From: Rhizomicrobium electricum | Lineage (GTDB): Bacteria; Pseudomonadota; Alphaproteobacteria; Micropepsales; Micropepsaceae | Reading direction: 5' to 3' | Length of the DNA: 64,000 nucleotides | Assembly: GCF_011762045.1 (NCBI RefSeq) | Contig: NZ_JAASQS010000003.1 | Coordinates: 124,001-188,000 of the forward strand | Part shown: positions 37,694 to 47,507 of the stretch, piece after piece | Layout: every line of letters begins with the position of its first letter | Position numbering within the stretch: position 1 is the first letter of the stretch | The notes under the pieces: generated by a model | Seen by the model: only the letters and a program-made list of their open reading frames with translations | Database searches by the model: none | What the model was told of the DNA's origin: nothing | Position numbers and translations under genes: made by a program

Positions 37694-38059
37694 ATGAAAC
37701 AATCGTCGCCACAGAGAACGATCAAACGGCGGACTATCGCGCTCTACGACGTGAGCTATCGCGTCAAATCCTGGGGCCGCCGCGGAATGCTTGTGGGCTG
37801 TATCCTCGGCTTTGCCGCCGGGTTGATTTTTCTGGCCACGTCTTTCGCGCCCGGCATTCTCGCATCCCGTATCATCGGCACATTGATCATCACCACGATA
37901 GAGGGCGCCGTCATCGCCGGGGCGCTGAGCGCCTGTGCCGCCGCACTTTATGGCAAGGGCGTTCTTCGCGGCAGAGCCGCGCGAATCGATTGCACGCATT
38001 CGACCGCCTACAGGACACCGCAGGCCGACTGGCAGAAACGAGATATCCCCCGCATCTGA
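37694..38059 (+). CDS. Small two-helix membrane protein, paralogue of 51962
   Basis: 121 residues. After a basic start comes VKSWGRRGMLVGCILGFAAGLIFLATSFAPGILASRIIGTLIITTIEGAVIAGALSACAAALYGKGV: two membrane segments with glycines. The same W-G-R-R-G...G-T-L...E-x-A-V-I-x-G plan occurs in 51962-52393, so the pair is a small family of its own. No function known. Preceded by a box. Confidence 0.78.
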   Translation: MKQSSPQRTIKRRTIALYDVSYRVKSWGRRGMLVGCILGFAAGLIFLATSFAPGILASRIIGTLIITTIEGAVIAGALSACAAALYGKGVLRGRAARIDCTHSTAYRTPQADWQKRDIPRI

Positions 38060-38231
38060 GTTGCCGGCCAAATAGGTATGTCCCATTGCGCTTTCCGTGT
38101 GCGCTCCGCCTGAGATCGCCAACCCAACGATCACTGCGGAGCTGGCTCCCCTCGCCTTCCGTCAGAAATTGGCCACCGTGCGATGGGGCGGTCGGTCAGC
38201 GTTGGTTACGAGCGCGCCAGTGGCGTTTCGA

Positions 38232-38501
38232 TCATGGAGACGGCGGGTCTGTCCTCGGCGCCGCGTCATTCGCTAAAGCGCGGTCCAGTTCGCCGGGGTC
38301 GACCGGCATGTACTCCGTCAAGCCGTTGTAGGTGAGCGGCATCGTGGTCGAAACACGCTTCCAGGCCGAGAACGACACAGCCTCGATCAACTCCTCCAGA
38401 GTGTCGATACGATAGACGCCTGGCGGTTGCACATGGTCAAATCCGCTCAATCGGAATGACCGGAAAAAGGTGACCTGCTTACTGCTGGTGCGCGATAGCA
38501 T
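38232..38501 (-). CDS. Small hypothetical protein
   Basis: 89 residues with GGAGGAA five bases before ATG 38501. Sequence VTFFRSFRLSGFDHVQPPGVYRIDTLEELIEAVSFSAWKRVSTTMPL resembles short uncharacterised proteins often found in Rhizobiales, which have V-T-F...F-x-L...P-x-G-x-Y-x-V-x-T-x-E-E-L-I-E. No function known. No box is seen upstream. It lies between two boxed operons. Confidence 0.7.
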   Translation of the reverse strand: MLSRTSSKQVTFFRSFRLSGFDHVQPPGVYRIDTLEELIEAVSFSAWKRVSTTMPLTYNGLTEYMPVDPGELDRALANDAAPRTDPPSP

Positions 38502-38750
38502 GTATTCCTCCGTCCGTTAGGCCTGATAACAGGATGGGATGGGCGGCGAAGCAGGCGAAATTCGCCGCTCCGCCACCGCTCTCCACTCCGGCGCTTCATT
38601 TGCCCAAGTCACACACACGTGGCGCGGTTGGCGCCATGGCGCGTGAGGGCCCGCGCCGGAATACTCTTCCGTCGGATTCCGACGGGACCACCAACTTCTA
38701 TCTCACGACCTGTTCCTTCGTGGTCCGGACGAGGCGCCATTACCAAGGCA

Positions 38751-39372
<622 letters not shown>

Positions 39373-39422
39373 AACGGTATCCTTTTCGAGTGATGCACGG
39401 CAAAGAATGCCGGATCACCGTC

Positions 39423-39468
39423 AGTCTATTGATGGCGTAGTGGTCCCGGCAGCCTCGGAATCTACTCA
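39423..39468 (-). promoter_or_regulatory. Regulon box with -10, for the collagen-like gene
   Basis: On the - strand TGAGTAGATTCCG then AGGCTGCC; TAGACT at box position 41, the same hexamer as at 52608 and 55943. Downstream ATG at 39372. Confidence 0.85.
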
Positions 39469-39483
39469 AACTCCGCAGCCGGA

Positions 39484-39945
39484 CTAATCCTGTCGCCAGC
39501 CGTCGCCACCGTCGCGGTCATGGTTCCAGTCGCGATACTTAGCGGCTTTCAAGGCTCGGTAATTGCGGTGTTCGCGATCATCGTTCCAACGATGCCAGCG
39601 ACGCATGCGATCCCAGTATCCATCGCGATAGGCATAGGCGACGCCGCCGACGCTGGACACACGTCTGCCGGCCGGCCAGCCATCGACTACCGTCACGGTG
39701 GCGTGATCCCAGTCCCGGAATGTGCCGGCATGGTTGTCGTGGTAGTTACGGATGTCGCGTTCGTTGTCCCAGCGGCGCCATTGGCCGGCGGTGTCCCAGT
39801 ATCCGTCGCGATATCCGGATCTGATGTCACTCGATACGGCGTAACCATGACGGCCGGAACCTTGCGCGCCGACCGCCATAGCAGAAGCCAGCGTCACGCC
39901 GACAAGCGACAGAATAGTCGTAAAGCTCTTCAAAAATGCTCTCAC
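39484..39945 (-). CDS. Secreted YRDGYWD-repeat protein (paralogue)
   Basis: About 153 residues from GTG 39945 with AGAGGT at nine bases. Signal MRAFLKSFTTILSLVGVTLASAMAVGA, then GYRDGYWDTAGQWRRWDNERDIRNYHDNH and later YAYRDGYWDRMRRWHRWNDDREHRNYRALK. It shares the repeated YRDGYWD...W...R-x-Y plan with 34726. The product is polar, secreted and of unknown function. Only a degenerate box is upstream (40047-40067). Confidence 0.8.
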   Translation of the reverse strand: MRAFLKSFTTILSLVGVTLASAMAVGAQGSGRHGYAVSSDIRSGYRDGYWDTAGQWRRWDNERDIRNYHDNHAGTFRDWDHATVTVVDGWPAGRRVSSVGGVAYAYRDGYWDRMRRWHRWNDDREHRNYRALKAAKYRDWNHDRDGGDGWRQD

Positions 39946-40021
39946 AAAAAAACCTCTGGTGTAGCCGCAGCTTACGAAAGGACACACGGCAGTTTGCAGG
40001 ACCGAGGCTCTCCAGCCCCGC

Positions 40022-40067
40022 ACATAATGCGAGGATTTCAAGTCCGGTCGTTGGCGGAATGACTTGA
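40022..40067 (-). promoter_or_regulatory. Degenerate regulon box with good -10
   Basis: On the - strand TCAAGTCATTCCG then CCAACG: only the CATTCCG part and the leading T match the consensus, but TTATGT sits exactly at position 41 (40022-40027), and the site is about 80 bp before GTG 39945. Evidence is weaker than for the other copies. Confidence 0.45.
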
Positions 40068-40256
40068 GATGGTGATGGAAATGAAAATTGCAATAGCCGA
40101 TCTCGTACTGGGGCCGAGATCCGCCTTGCATATGACCGTCAGCAGCGCCGACGATCGCGATTATCGAACGGGGATGTCCGCACGGACCGCGACGATCCGT
40201 GCGGCAGTCCCGGCAATCTCGTAGTCATGCCCGGTTGGAGCATGGCCGATCGTTGC

Positions 40257-40949
40257 CTAATCCGTGTACCAGTTGCCGTCGTTGTGGCGGCAGGCCGTTC
40301 CAGTGCGATTGTAGGAACGCCTGTTGCTGTATCCCGACTCTCTGAAATCGCGGCAAGTGTTGCCATCGCGCCTGAACTCGCGTGTTGGCGTGAAATAGCC
40401 GTAGCCGCCGCTCCGGTTGCGCCAGTTGTGGCGTTCGCCAACGCGGCCTTCAAATCCCACGCTATAGGAGTTCATGGCCATGCGGCGGTCGTCGCAGTTC
40501 ATGTTGCTTGAGATCGCGTTACCCGCGAGACCGCCGAGGATGACGCCGCCGACGACAGCGCCGCCGTCGCCGTGGCTCACTCCGCTGCCGATCAATCCGC
40601 CGGCAACGGCACCCATGATCGTGCCGGCGGCAGTATTGCCGGAACAGTCCTTGCCGTAATAGTAGGTCCCGCGCTCATAGCGGGTTTCGTGCCGATAGGG
40701 GTCGGACCTGTAGCGGTCGTTGCGGTCGCGGCGGGCATAGCCGTCGTCGTAACCGTAGTTGTAGCCGTTGCCGTAGTAGGGCTGGTTGGGATCGGCGCGG
40801 TCGTTCTGGCGGCCGTTGTCGCGGTCATTCCAGCCGGAATTATTCCGACCACTATTCTGCTGGTCGTGGTCGTAAGGGTCTGCGTTTGCCGCGCCGGTAC
40901 CAAACACGATCGCCGCCGTGGCGAGCAACATGCTCATCCTGTTCAACAT
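40257..40949 (-). CDS. 17-kDa-antigen-like glycine-zipper protein (copy B)
   Basis: 230 residues; signal (MLLATAAIVFGTGAANA), YGNGYNYGYDDGYARRDRND as in copy A, glycine zipper GTIMGAVAGGLIGSGVSHGDGGAVVGGVILGGLAGNAIS (about 100-140) and the same cysteine-bearing C-terminus with NRTGTACRHNDGNWYTD. DNA similarity to copy A extends over most of the gene, so this is a recent duplication. It is boxed at 41062-41082. Confidence 0.9.
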   Translation of the reverse strand: MLNRMSMLLATAAIVFGTGAANADPYDHDQQNSGRNNSGWNDRDNGRQNDRADPNQPYYGNGYNYGYDDGYARRDRNDRYRSDPYRHETRYERGTYYYGKDCSGNTAAGTIMGAVAGGLIGSGVSHGDGGAVVGGVILGGLAGNAISSNMNCDDRRMAMNSYSVGFEGRVGERHNWRNRSGGYGYFTPTREFRRDGNTCRDFRESGYSNRRSYNRTGTACRHNDGNWYTD

Positions 40950-41036
40950 CGAATTATCCTCGAGAAATGCCTGCGCAAGGTTCCGAAGGGAAATAGCGCC
41001 GGATAGGGAAAGCGCCCGAAGCGCTCACTCGCGAAG

Positions 41037-41082
41037 ACAATACCCCGAAGAGGCGGGCGGCAGCAGCGCCGGAAACTACTCA
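41037..41082 (-). promoter_or_regulatory. Regulon box with -10, for the glycine-zipper gene copy B
   Basis: On the - strand TGAGTAGTTTCCG then GCGCTGCT; TATTGT at box position 41. Downstream ATG at 40949. Confidence 0.85.
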
Positions 41083-41133
41083 ATCGCGTTCCCGCACGCG
41101 AGAATGCGCCGCCCCCGTTTGCCGCGACGAAAA

Positions 41134-41322
41134 TCAGTTTGGGGAGGTCAGCGTAACGTATATGGCGACAGGCCGGCCGGGATTGCGCTGCGCGATCGCA
41201 TTCAAGGTCGAAGCGATATCTCCGAGGGTTACCGAGCCCGAAAGACGAAATGATGACGTCTTGTCGGGGTAGAGAATCTTGATGCGCGTGCCGCCCAACC
41301 GTTCCACCGGATATTGTTGCAT
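41134..41322 (-). CDS. Small hypothetical protein after the hybrid kinase gene
   Basis: 62 residues from ATG 41322 (GGAGGATTCG precedes it). MQQYPVERLGGTRIKILYPDKTSSFRLSGSVTLGDIASTLNAIAQRNPGRPVAIYVTLTSPN: no signal or membrane helix; beta-alpha-beta character. No family recognised. It has its own box (41449-41469), whose first bases overlap the stop codon of the large kinase gene. Confidence 0.7.
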   Translation of the reverse strand: MQQYPVERLGGTRIKILYPDKTSSFRLSGSVTLGDIASTLNAIAQRNPGRPVAIYVTLTSPN

Positions 41323-41423
41323 CGAATCCTCCGCCATTTGTTCGTCGGTCTGCCGCGCGATCACCGATCAAAGGGAGTGCTTGCTGCAGCGGACCGATCG
41401 GGTGGCCCGAAGGCCACGCGCGA

Positions 41424-41469
41424 ACATAACGGCATACGGGCCCGACCGACGAGGTTCGGAATTTACCTA
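41424..41469 (-). promoter_or_regulatory. Regulon box with -10, overlapping the kinase stop codon
   Basis: On the - strand TAGGTAAATTCCG then AACCTCGT; TTATGT at box position 41. The first three bases are the TAG stop of the hybrid kinase gene. Confidence 0.65.
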
Positions 41470-44400
41470 GATCTCTTTGCGTCCCTGCCGGCTTCCGCCC
41501 GAAGGCTCATTGTCGGCAGACTGCGAGGCCGCGGCTACCGCCAGCCGTGCCAGCGCCGGGAGCGATTTCGCGCCGGTCTTCTTCATGATCGCGGCGCGAT
41601 GGTTCTCGACTGTGCGCTGGCTGACGCCGAGATCCGCGGCAATGTTCTTGCTGGGATGGCCTGCAAGAACCATCTCCATGATCTGGATCTGACGCGGTGT
41701 GAGACCCTCCAGGTGATGCGCGGCTTCCTCTCGCCAGGCGGACAGCTTCGACGTATCCTTGGAGTGCTCCAATGCGCGCTTAACGCTGGCGATCAGGTCG
41801 CCGGCGCTGATCGGCTTTTCGAGGAAGTCCAGCGCACCCGCCTTCATGGCCTTCACCGCGATCGGTACGTCGCTGTTGCCGGTGATCATGATGGCCGGAA
41901 GGCTATGGCCCGCGCCGTGGAGCCGGTCCAGCAATTCAAGCCCGCTAAGTCCGGGCAGGTAGGCGTCTATCAGAAGGCAACCTTCGCGGGCAGGACGATA
42001 GGCCCGGAGAAATTCCTCCGCATCGGCATAATCCTCGACGGTCATGCCCTCCCCCTCGAAGGCGGTGCGGACCCCGTCGCGAATGTTGGCGTCGTCGTCG
42101 ACAATGTAGACGACAGGTTTTCCAGGAGCACTCGGCGCTGCCACCTGATGCGCGATATGCGCTGGCATTTCCGCCGCCGGCAGCCTGCGCCGGATGGCCG
42201 CCGTCAGCTCCATGAGTTTCACCGGCTTGTTGAGCTGCAGGTATTTCCGCTTTGCGATGTCCCGCAATGTGCTCGTCGAAATGTCGCCGGTAAGAATAAT
42301 GACGGCAATCTCGCGCTGAAGATTTTCCTGCAGTTTCGCCGCCACCTGGAGACCGTTCATGCCATTGGGAAGATTGAAGTCGGCCAGGACGAGGTCAGGC
42401 TTGGCCGCCCCGCATGCGACAAGATCGAGCGCCGCGACTCCGTCGGGAGCCGCCGTCGTGACGAAGCCCTCGTCCTTGAGCGTCAGCTCAAGCAGCTCGC
42501 GCACCTCGGGATCGTCCTCGATCACCAAGATCGAGCCGGAGCGGCGTGCGCCCTCGGCCGCCAAACTCTGTATCGCCGGCTGTGAGAGATCGGGCGGCGC
42601 GATCTTCTTGCCCAGCGGAAGCGTGATTTCGATGGAAAACATGGAGCCCTTGCCCGGCCACGACTGGACGCGCACCGGATGCCCCAGCAGGTTTCCCAGC
42701 CGCTGCACGATGGAAAGACCGAGGCCGAGGCCGCGGCTGCGCTCGCGGGCGTCGTTGTCGAGCTGATGATACTCCGCGAAGATCGCCTGCAGTTCGTCAT
42801 CGGGAATGCCGATGCCGGTATCCCAAATCTCGATGCAGAGCTTGCCTCCACACCGGCGGCAGCCGAGCAGCACCTTGCCGCGGGGGGTGAATTTCATCGC
42901 GTTGGACAGCAGGTTACGGATCATCTGCTCGAGCAGGCGCGGATCGGTGTAAATCGACAGATCACATGGAACGACGCGCAGCGACACACCCTTGGCCTGT
43001 GCGAGGTAGGAGAATTCGTCCCTCAACCGCTCGAACAGATCATTGACCGGAAACGTGGTGGGCTCGGCGCGAACCGTTCCGGCGTCGATCTGGTTGATGT
43101 CCAGCAGCGTGTTCAGCATGCTCGACACGGCCGTCAGGACCTGGTCGAACCTGGCAACCAGCTTCTGCGCCACAGGCCCTTCCGCCGTTTTCGCCAATTG
43201 TCCCTGAAGCAATGCCAGCGTCTGAAGCGGTTGGCGCAAATCGTGGCTCGCGACGGCCAGGAAGCGAGACTTGGCGATGCTGGCCTGTTCCGCTTGTGCC
43301 TTGGCGGCCTGGAGCGCCTCCGCTACCCGCCGGCGCTCGGTCGAGTCGACAAACGTGATGATGACGCCTTCGACCACATTGTCCTTGGTGCGGTAAGGCA
43401 ATACGCGGCGAACGTACCAGGCGCCGCTCTGCGCTTCGATCTCCCGCTCGATCGGTTCGAACGTCTTCAGGACGGTTTGCGCATCGCTCAGCAGCGCACT
43501 ATCGGCGGCCAACGAACTCAAGTCGGCCAACGGCCGCCCGACGTCGCCGGGAAGAACGCGAAACAGGAGCTTGGTGGCTGGCGTGAAAAACCGAATGGCG
43601 AGTTTGGTATCGAGGAAAAGCGTCGCCACATTCGTGCTGTAGAGAACGTTCTGCAGGTCGTCCGATGTCCGGCGCTGCAGTTCCAGTGTTTCCTGAAGCT
43701 GGGTATTGAGCGCCGTCAGTTCCTCGTTGAGCGACTGCAGCTCCTCCTTGGACGCCAGCAACTCCTCGTTGGTCGATTGGAATTCCTCGTTGACCGACAA
43801 GGCTTCTTCATTGATGGCGTTCTGTTCCTGAACCGAGAGCTCCAGGTTGCGAGCGGCGCCGTCGAGTTCCTTTCGCACCGCCTGCAGTTCGTGCTCCAGT
43901 TCGGCAACGCGTGAAACCTCTCTGGTCGGAACCCGCGCGCCCGGTTTGCGTTTGTCTTTGGGTTCGTCGACGAAACAGATGAGCAGCAGCTTCTCGGTCT
44001 CATACGTGACCGACTGCACGACGATGTTGAAAGGTGTCACGCCGGCGCGCAGCGAACCGCCGGGAACCACAATCCGGCTGTTTTCCTGGGCGGCCAGCTT
44101 GATGGCAGACCGCAGCTTGGTGCGCAGGTCGGCGCGTGTCATGGTGAGAAGATCGAGCGTGGGGAAACCGGGCGCCAGGTGCAGGTACTTGTCGACAGGC
44201 CCCAGCGAGTAGAGGCACTCGAACTTCTCGTTAATCAACACCGCTGCCGGGGCGTAGGCCTCCATCACCAGCCGGCGGCACAATTCCGCGATCGCGGTTT
44301 GACGCGACATCACCGGTTTCTGTCTCGGGGCTGAGGGAAGAATCGTGTGAGGACTGAAAGTCTGCGCCAAAACGGGATCGTCCGGCTGGCTCAGACCGAC

Positions 44401-45885
44401 GTGTCGATAAACGCGCTCCGTCTTCGAGACGATCGCAAAATGGCTGCTGTCACCCGCGACGGATTCCGAATTACCGAGCAGGAGAATGCCGCCGTCGCGC
44501 AATGCGAAATGGAAGCGCGCCAAGGCTCGCTTCTGGGCATCCGGTCCCAGATAGATCAAAAGATTGCGGCACGAAACCATGTCCAGACGCGAAAACGGCG
44601 GATCGGCGAGGACGTCCTGTACGGTGAAAACGACGGCCGCGCGCAAATCGGGCGACACTCTGTAGCTGCGACCCTCCTTCACAAAAAAGCGGGCAAGCCG
44701 CTCCGGCGAGATTTCGGCGGCAATCGTTCCAGGATAGAGCGCGTCCCGTGCCGTAGCGATTGCGTCGGGATCGATGTCGGACGCGAAGACCTGAAGCCTG
44801 ATCTCCCGCTTGGCCGCGGCGATCTGCTCGCGAAACAGGATGGCGAGCGAATAGGCTTCTTCGCCCGAACTGCATCCCGCGATCCAGATGCGCAAAGGCC
44901 GATCTTCGGGGTGGTTTCGGATCAGGCCGGGGATGACTTTCTCGGCCAGGAGATCGAAGACCTTGGGATCACGGAAAAAACTCGTGACGTTGATGAGCAG
45001 ATCCTTGGCGAGAAGGTCGAGTTCTTTGGCATCCTTGTGCAGCAGCTTGAGATAGTTGCCGATGCCGCCTGTTCCGCCGCCCGTCATCGCCATGCGGCGT
45101 TCGATCCGGCGCTGCAATGTACCGGTCTTGTACAATGAGAAGTCGTGTGCGGTTTTGGTCCGCAGAAGGTCGATGATCTCGGGCAACCTGTCGGCGGTGC
45201 CTTCCTGCGCGCTCGCCTCCCCATGCGGTCCGGGCCCGATCTGCTTGGCGTTTTTGATCAGCGCACCGGGAATTTGCTCCACCGCCAGTACGACGTCCAC
45301 GGCGCCGGTGGCAATGGCGCTGCTCGGCATTCCGTCGTAACCCGCATCACTCGGGTCTTGGGCGATGACGAATCCGCCTTTTTCCTTGACGGACTTCAGC
45401 CCAAGGCTGCCGTCGGCTCCCGTTCCCGACAGAACCACGCACACCGCGCGCTTGCCGCAATCCCGAGCCAACGAATGCAGCAAGTAATCGAACGGCAGCC
45501 GCGCCCCGTGCCGTGCCCTGGGTGGCGTGAGGAGCAAAGTGCCGTTGGCGACCGAGAGATACACGCCTGGCGGAATGACATAGACGTGATCGCGCTCGAT
45601 CCGCATTCCAGTCACCGCCTGCTGCACGAACATGGGAGTGCTGGCGGTCAGCAGATCCACCATCATGCTTTCGTGGTTCGGATCGAGGTGCTGGACGAGG
45701 ATAAAGGCCATGCCTGAGCCGGCCGGCAGCGCACCGAGGAACTTCCGGAACGCGTCAAGGCCACCCGCAGAGGCGCCAATCGCCACCACCGGAAAATCGC
45801 CGGAGGTAGGGCGAACACGCCGCGTCGGTCGTGATTTCGACCGCGCACGGGCCACTTTGGCCTTTTGCGGACGGCGCTTGGGCAT
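41467..45885 (-). CDS. CheB-CheR-PAS-histidine kinase-two-receiver-FixJ HTH fusion protein
   Basis: About 1472 residues from ATG 45885 (the frame extends to 46080 without support). Order: CheB methylesterase with IGASAGG, VQHLDPNHESMM and VVLSGTGADGSLG (catalytic Ser, His, Asp); CheR with RIWIAGCSSGEEAYSLAI and SCRNLLIYLGPDA; coiled coil (about 700-790); PAS; HisKA with VASHDLRQPLQTL; HATPase with NLLSNAMKF, DTGIGIPDDEL, GLGLGLS; receiver 1 with IEDDPEV, VLADFNLP, QLNKPVKL; receiver 2 with IVDDDANIR, CLLIDAYLP, FLEKPI; and an HTH ending SQRTVENHRAAIMKKTGAKSLPALARLA, strikingly FixJ-like. All phosphotransfer residues are present. Soluble. It could sense, relay and bind DNA alone. It lies in the middle of the boxed region. 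Confidence 0.93.
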   Translation of the reverse strand: MPKRRPQKAKVARARSKSRPTRRVRPTSGDFPVVAIGASAGGLDAFRKFLGALPAGSGMAFILVQHLDPNHESMMVDLLTASTPMFVQQAVTGMRIERDHVYVIPPGVYLSVANGTLLLTPPRARHGARLPFDYLLHSLARDCGKRAVCVVLSGTGADGSLGLKSVKEKGGFVIAQDPSDAGYDGMPSSAIATGAVDVVLAVEQIPGALIKNAKQIGPGPHGEASAQEGTADRLPEIIDLLRTKTAHDFSLYKTGTLQRRIERRMAMTGGGTGGIGNYLKLLHKDAKELDLLAKDLLINVTSFFRDPKVFDLLAEKVIPGLIRNHPEDRPLRIWIAGCSSGEEAYSLAILFREQIAAAKREIRLQVFASDIDPDAIATARDALYPGTIAAEISPERLARFFVKEGRSYRVSPDLRAAVVFTVQDVLADPPFSRLDMVSCRNLLIYLGPDAQKRALARFHFALRDGGILLLGNSESVAGDSSHFAIVSKTERVYRHVGLSQPDDPVLAQTFSPHTILPSAPRQKPVMSRQTAIAELCRRLVMEAYAPAAVLINEKFECLYSLGPVDKYLHLAPGFPTLDLLTMTRADLRTKLRSAIKLAAQENSRIVVPGGSLRAGVTPFNIVVQSVTYETEKLLLICFVDEPKDKRKPGARVPTREVSRVAELEHELQAVRKELDGAARNLELSVQEQNAINEEALSVNEEFQSTNEELLASKEELQSLNEELTALNTQLQETLELQRRTSDDLQNVLYSTNVATLFLDTKLAIRFFTPATKLLFRVLPGDVGRPLADLSSLAADSALLSDAQTVLKTFEPIEREIEAQSGAWYVRRVLPYRTKDNVVEGVIITFVDSTERRRVAEALQAAKAQAEQASIAKSRFLAVASHDLRQPLQTLALLQGQLAKTAEGPVAQKLVARFDQVLTAVSSMLNTLLDINQIDAGTVRAEPTTFPVNDLFERLRDEFSYLAQAKGVSLRVVPCDLSIYTDPRLLEQMIRNLLSNAMKFTPRGKVLLGCRRCGGKLCIEIWDTGIGIPDDELQAIFAEYHQLDNDARERSRGLGLGLSIVQRLGNLLGHPVRVQSWPGKGSMFSIEITLPLGKKIAPPDLSQPAIQSLAAEGARRSGSILVIEDDPEVRELLELTLKDEGFVTTAAPDGVAALDLVACGAAKPDLVLADFNLPNGMNGLQVAAKLQENLQREIAVIILTGDISTSTLRDIAKRKYLQLNKPVKLMELTAAIRRRLPAAEMPAHIAHQVAAPSAPGKPVVYIVDDDANIRDGVRTAFEGEGMTVEDYADAEEFLRAYRPAREGCLLIDAYLPGLSGLELLDRLHGAGHSLPAIMITGNSDVPIAVKAMKAGALDFLEKPISAGDLIASVKRALEHSKDTSKLSAWREEAAHHLEGLTPRQIQIMEMVLAGHPSKNIAADLGVSQRTVENHRAAIMKKTGAKSLPALARLAVAAASQSADNEPSGGSRQGRKEI

Positions 45886-46178
45886 TTGGTGATTTCTCAA
45901 AACCCTGCTTCGAAGCGCGAAGCAATGTTCCACAATAGCATGCCTTTCTGCCGCGGCGATACTGGCGGGCCCTCTGAAACCGGCCATCCGAGCCGATTTT
46001 GGCGCCATCCCGTCGCACTCGCATCTCCAGGGTGCAGTCGGCAAACGCTTGATTAGGGTCACTAACTTTGCAGCGCTCAAGAGACGCGGCCAGACATTCG
46101 AGAGACAACATGGCGGCCGGCGAAGCGCCGTTCGAAGCGGATACGGCGTAGAGGCGGATTACTCCAATCCAACCCGCC
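45886..46178. other. 293-bp region between hybrid kinase and boxed gene
   Basis: It must contain the kinase promoter. I see no box in leftward orientation here, so the kinase seems not to be under its own presumed site. No further gene is evident. Confidence 0.45.
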
Positions 46179-46224
46179 TGAGTAGTTTCCGAACCTTCCC
46201 GCGCCTTACCACGCCGTGCAGCTT
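46179..46224 (+). promoter_or_regulatory. Regulon box with poor -10
   Basis: TGAGTAGTTTCCG then AACCTTCC; CAGCTT at box position 41. Downstream TTG start at 46286. Confidence 0.7.
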
Positions 46225-46285
46225 GTCGGTGCATACTAACCAACCCACCGTTACGGCACGTTCGCTGCATCAGAGGAGAACACCA

Positions 46286-46600
46286 TTGATTGGAGCCCCA
46301 TTCCAACTTGCCGCCGAACGTGCCTGGAAGCACCGCTTTGCACAAACCCTCTATGAGGCCTTCTGCGAGAGCGGGCTGGACCGGGCGGCAGCACTTGCAG
46401 ACGCCTACGCGCATGCCGACGCACAGTACCTGGTTCGCGGAGAGCTAAGCCCCGAAAACGAGGCAAGATCGTCGTTACTCTGGATACAGAGCGATGAGGT
46501 ACAACCGCGCGCCGCCAACACGGACGATGCCACGCCCGCGAACAACCCGCACAACGGCGCCCATCACATCGAAATCGCTAAGACCGATACAACGGACTAG
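46286..46600 (+). CDS. Small hypothetical protein
   Basis: 104 residues from TTG 46286 with GAGGAG ten bases upstream. GAPFQLAAERAWKHRFAQTLYEAFCESGLDRAAALADAYAHADAQYLVRGELSPENEA: helical, no signal, no membrane segment, acidic polar tail. Family not recognised. Boxed. Confidence 0.65.
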   Translation: MIGAPFQLAAERAWKHRFAQTLYEAFCESGLDRAAALADAYAHADAQYLVRGELSPENEARSSLLWIQSDEVQPRAANTDDATPANNPHNGAHHIEIAKTDTTD

Positions 46601-46686
46601 CACGGGTCCCGGACGTTGCGACATCGACCACCAGCTTTGGCTCGTCGAGTCCCACGCCGAACCGAGGTGAGTTGCGCCTCACGCCC

Positions 46687-46732
46687 TGAGTAGATTCCGA
46701 CCCTGAGCGGCCGACCCGTGCAGGACTACATT
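46687..46732 (+). promoter_or_regulatory. Regulon box with -10, for the SYLF gene
   Basis: TGAGTAGATTCCG then ACCCTGAG; TACATT at box position 41 (46727-46732). Downstream ATG at 46794. Confidence 0.83.
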
Positions 46733-46793
46733 CGTCATTTGCAGGTGGCCAAGCCGCTCGCGGCCCCATTTCCTTCAAAACAGGATCAGAAAA

Positions 46794-47369
46794 ATGATGA
46801 ACCTCCGAACCGTTCTTCTTGCCACATCGCTCGCCACGGCGTCGCTGATGACCGTGGGCATGACAGCCCCCGCCTCCGCAGCGTCGGAAACCGATCTCAA
46901 CAAGGACTCCGATCAGGCGCTGGCGACGCTCTACAAACTGCATCCGTTTGCGGAAACGCTTTCGCACAAAGCCAAGGCCATCCTGGTCTTCCCGAATGTC
47001 GTCAAGGCCGGCCTGATCTTCGGCGGCGCGTATGGCGAAGGCGAACTGCTGCAGGGATCGAAGGTCGACAGCTACTACAACACCGTCACCGGATCCTGGG
47101 GTCTCCAGGCGGGCGCGCAGTCGTACTCGTACGTCGTGTTTTTGACGAGCAACAAGGCGCTGCGCTACATCCACAAGTCGCATGGCTGGGAAATCGGCGT
47201 CGGACCGACCGTGGTCATCGTCGACGAAGGCGTGGCCAAGAACCTTTCCTCGTCGACGCTGAAGGACGATGCCTATGCCTTCATCTTCGGCCAGCAGGGC
47301 CTGATGGCCGGCGTCAGCCTCGAAGGCACGAAGATCTCCCGGATCAAACAGAAGACTGCCGGAAATTGA
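46794..47369 (+). CDS. YSC84/SYLF lipid-binding-domain protein
   Basis: 191 residues. Signal MLLATSLATASLMTVGMTAPASA-like; then the SYLF domain KAILVFPNVVKAGLIFGGAYGEGELLQGSKVDSYYNTVTGSWGLQAGAQSYSYVVFLTSNKALRYIHKSHGWEIGVGPTVVIVDEG. Such secreted proteins occur in many stress regulons and bind lipids in other organisms. Boxed. Confidence 0.93.
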   Translation: MMNLRTVLLATSLATASLMTVGMTAPASAASETDLNKDSDQALATLYKLHPFAETLSHKAKAILVFPNVVKAGLIFGGAYGEGELLQGSKVDSYYNTVTGSWGLQAGAQSYSYVVFLTSNKALRYIHKSHGWEIGVGPTVVIVDEGVAKNLSSSTLKDDAYAFIFGQQGLMAGVSLEGTKISRIKQKTAGN

Positions 47370-47507
47370 AATCCTGCGGCGCCGTCCTCACAGGGTGGCG
47401 CCGCCCGGTTGCCTGCCATGAACGGATGAACGCGGCCCGCCGAAGGCGATGTGGACGCGCGGTGTTCCTTGCTTCCCGAACCGTGCAGATACGGGCGAAG
47501 GTGTTCC

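Noticed and set aside
41314-42585. 423-codon + strand frame and several others antisense to the fusion protein gene
   Set aside because: Shadows of the third codon positions of the large - strand gene.
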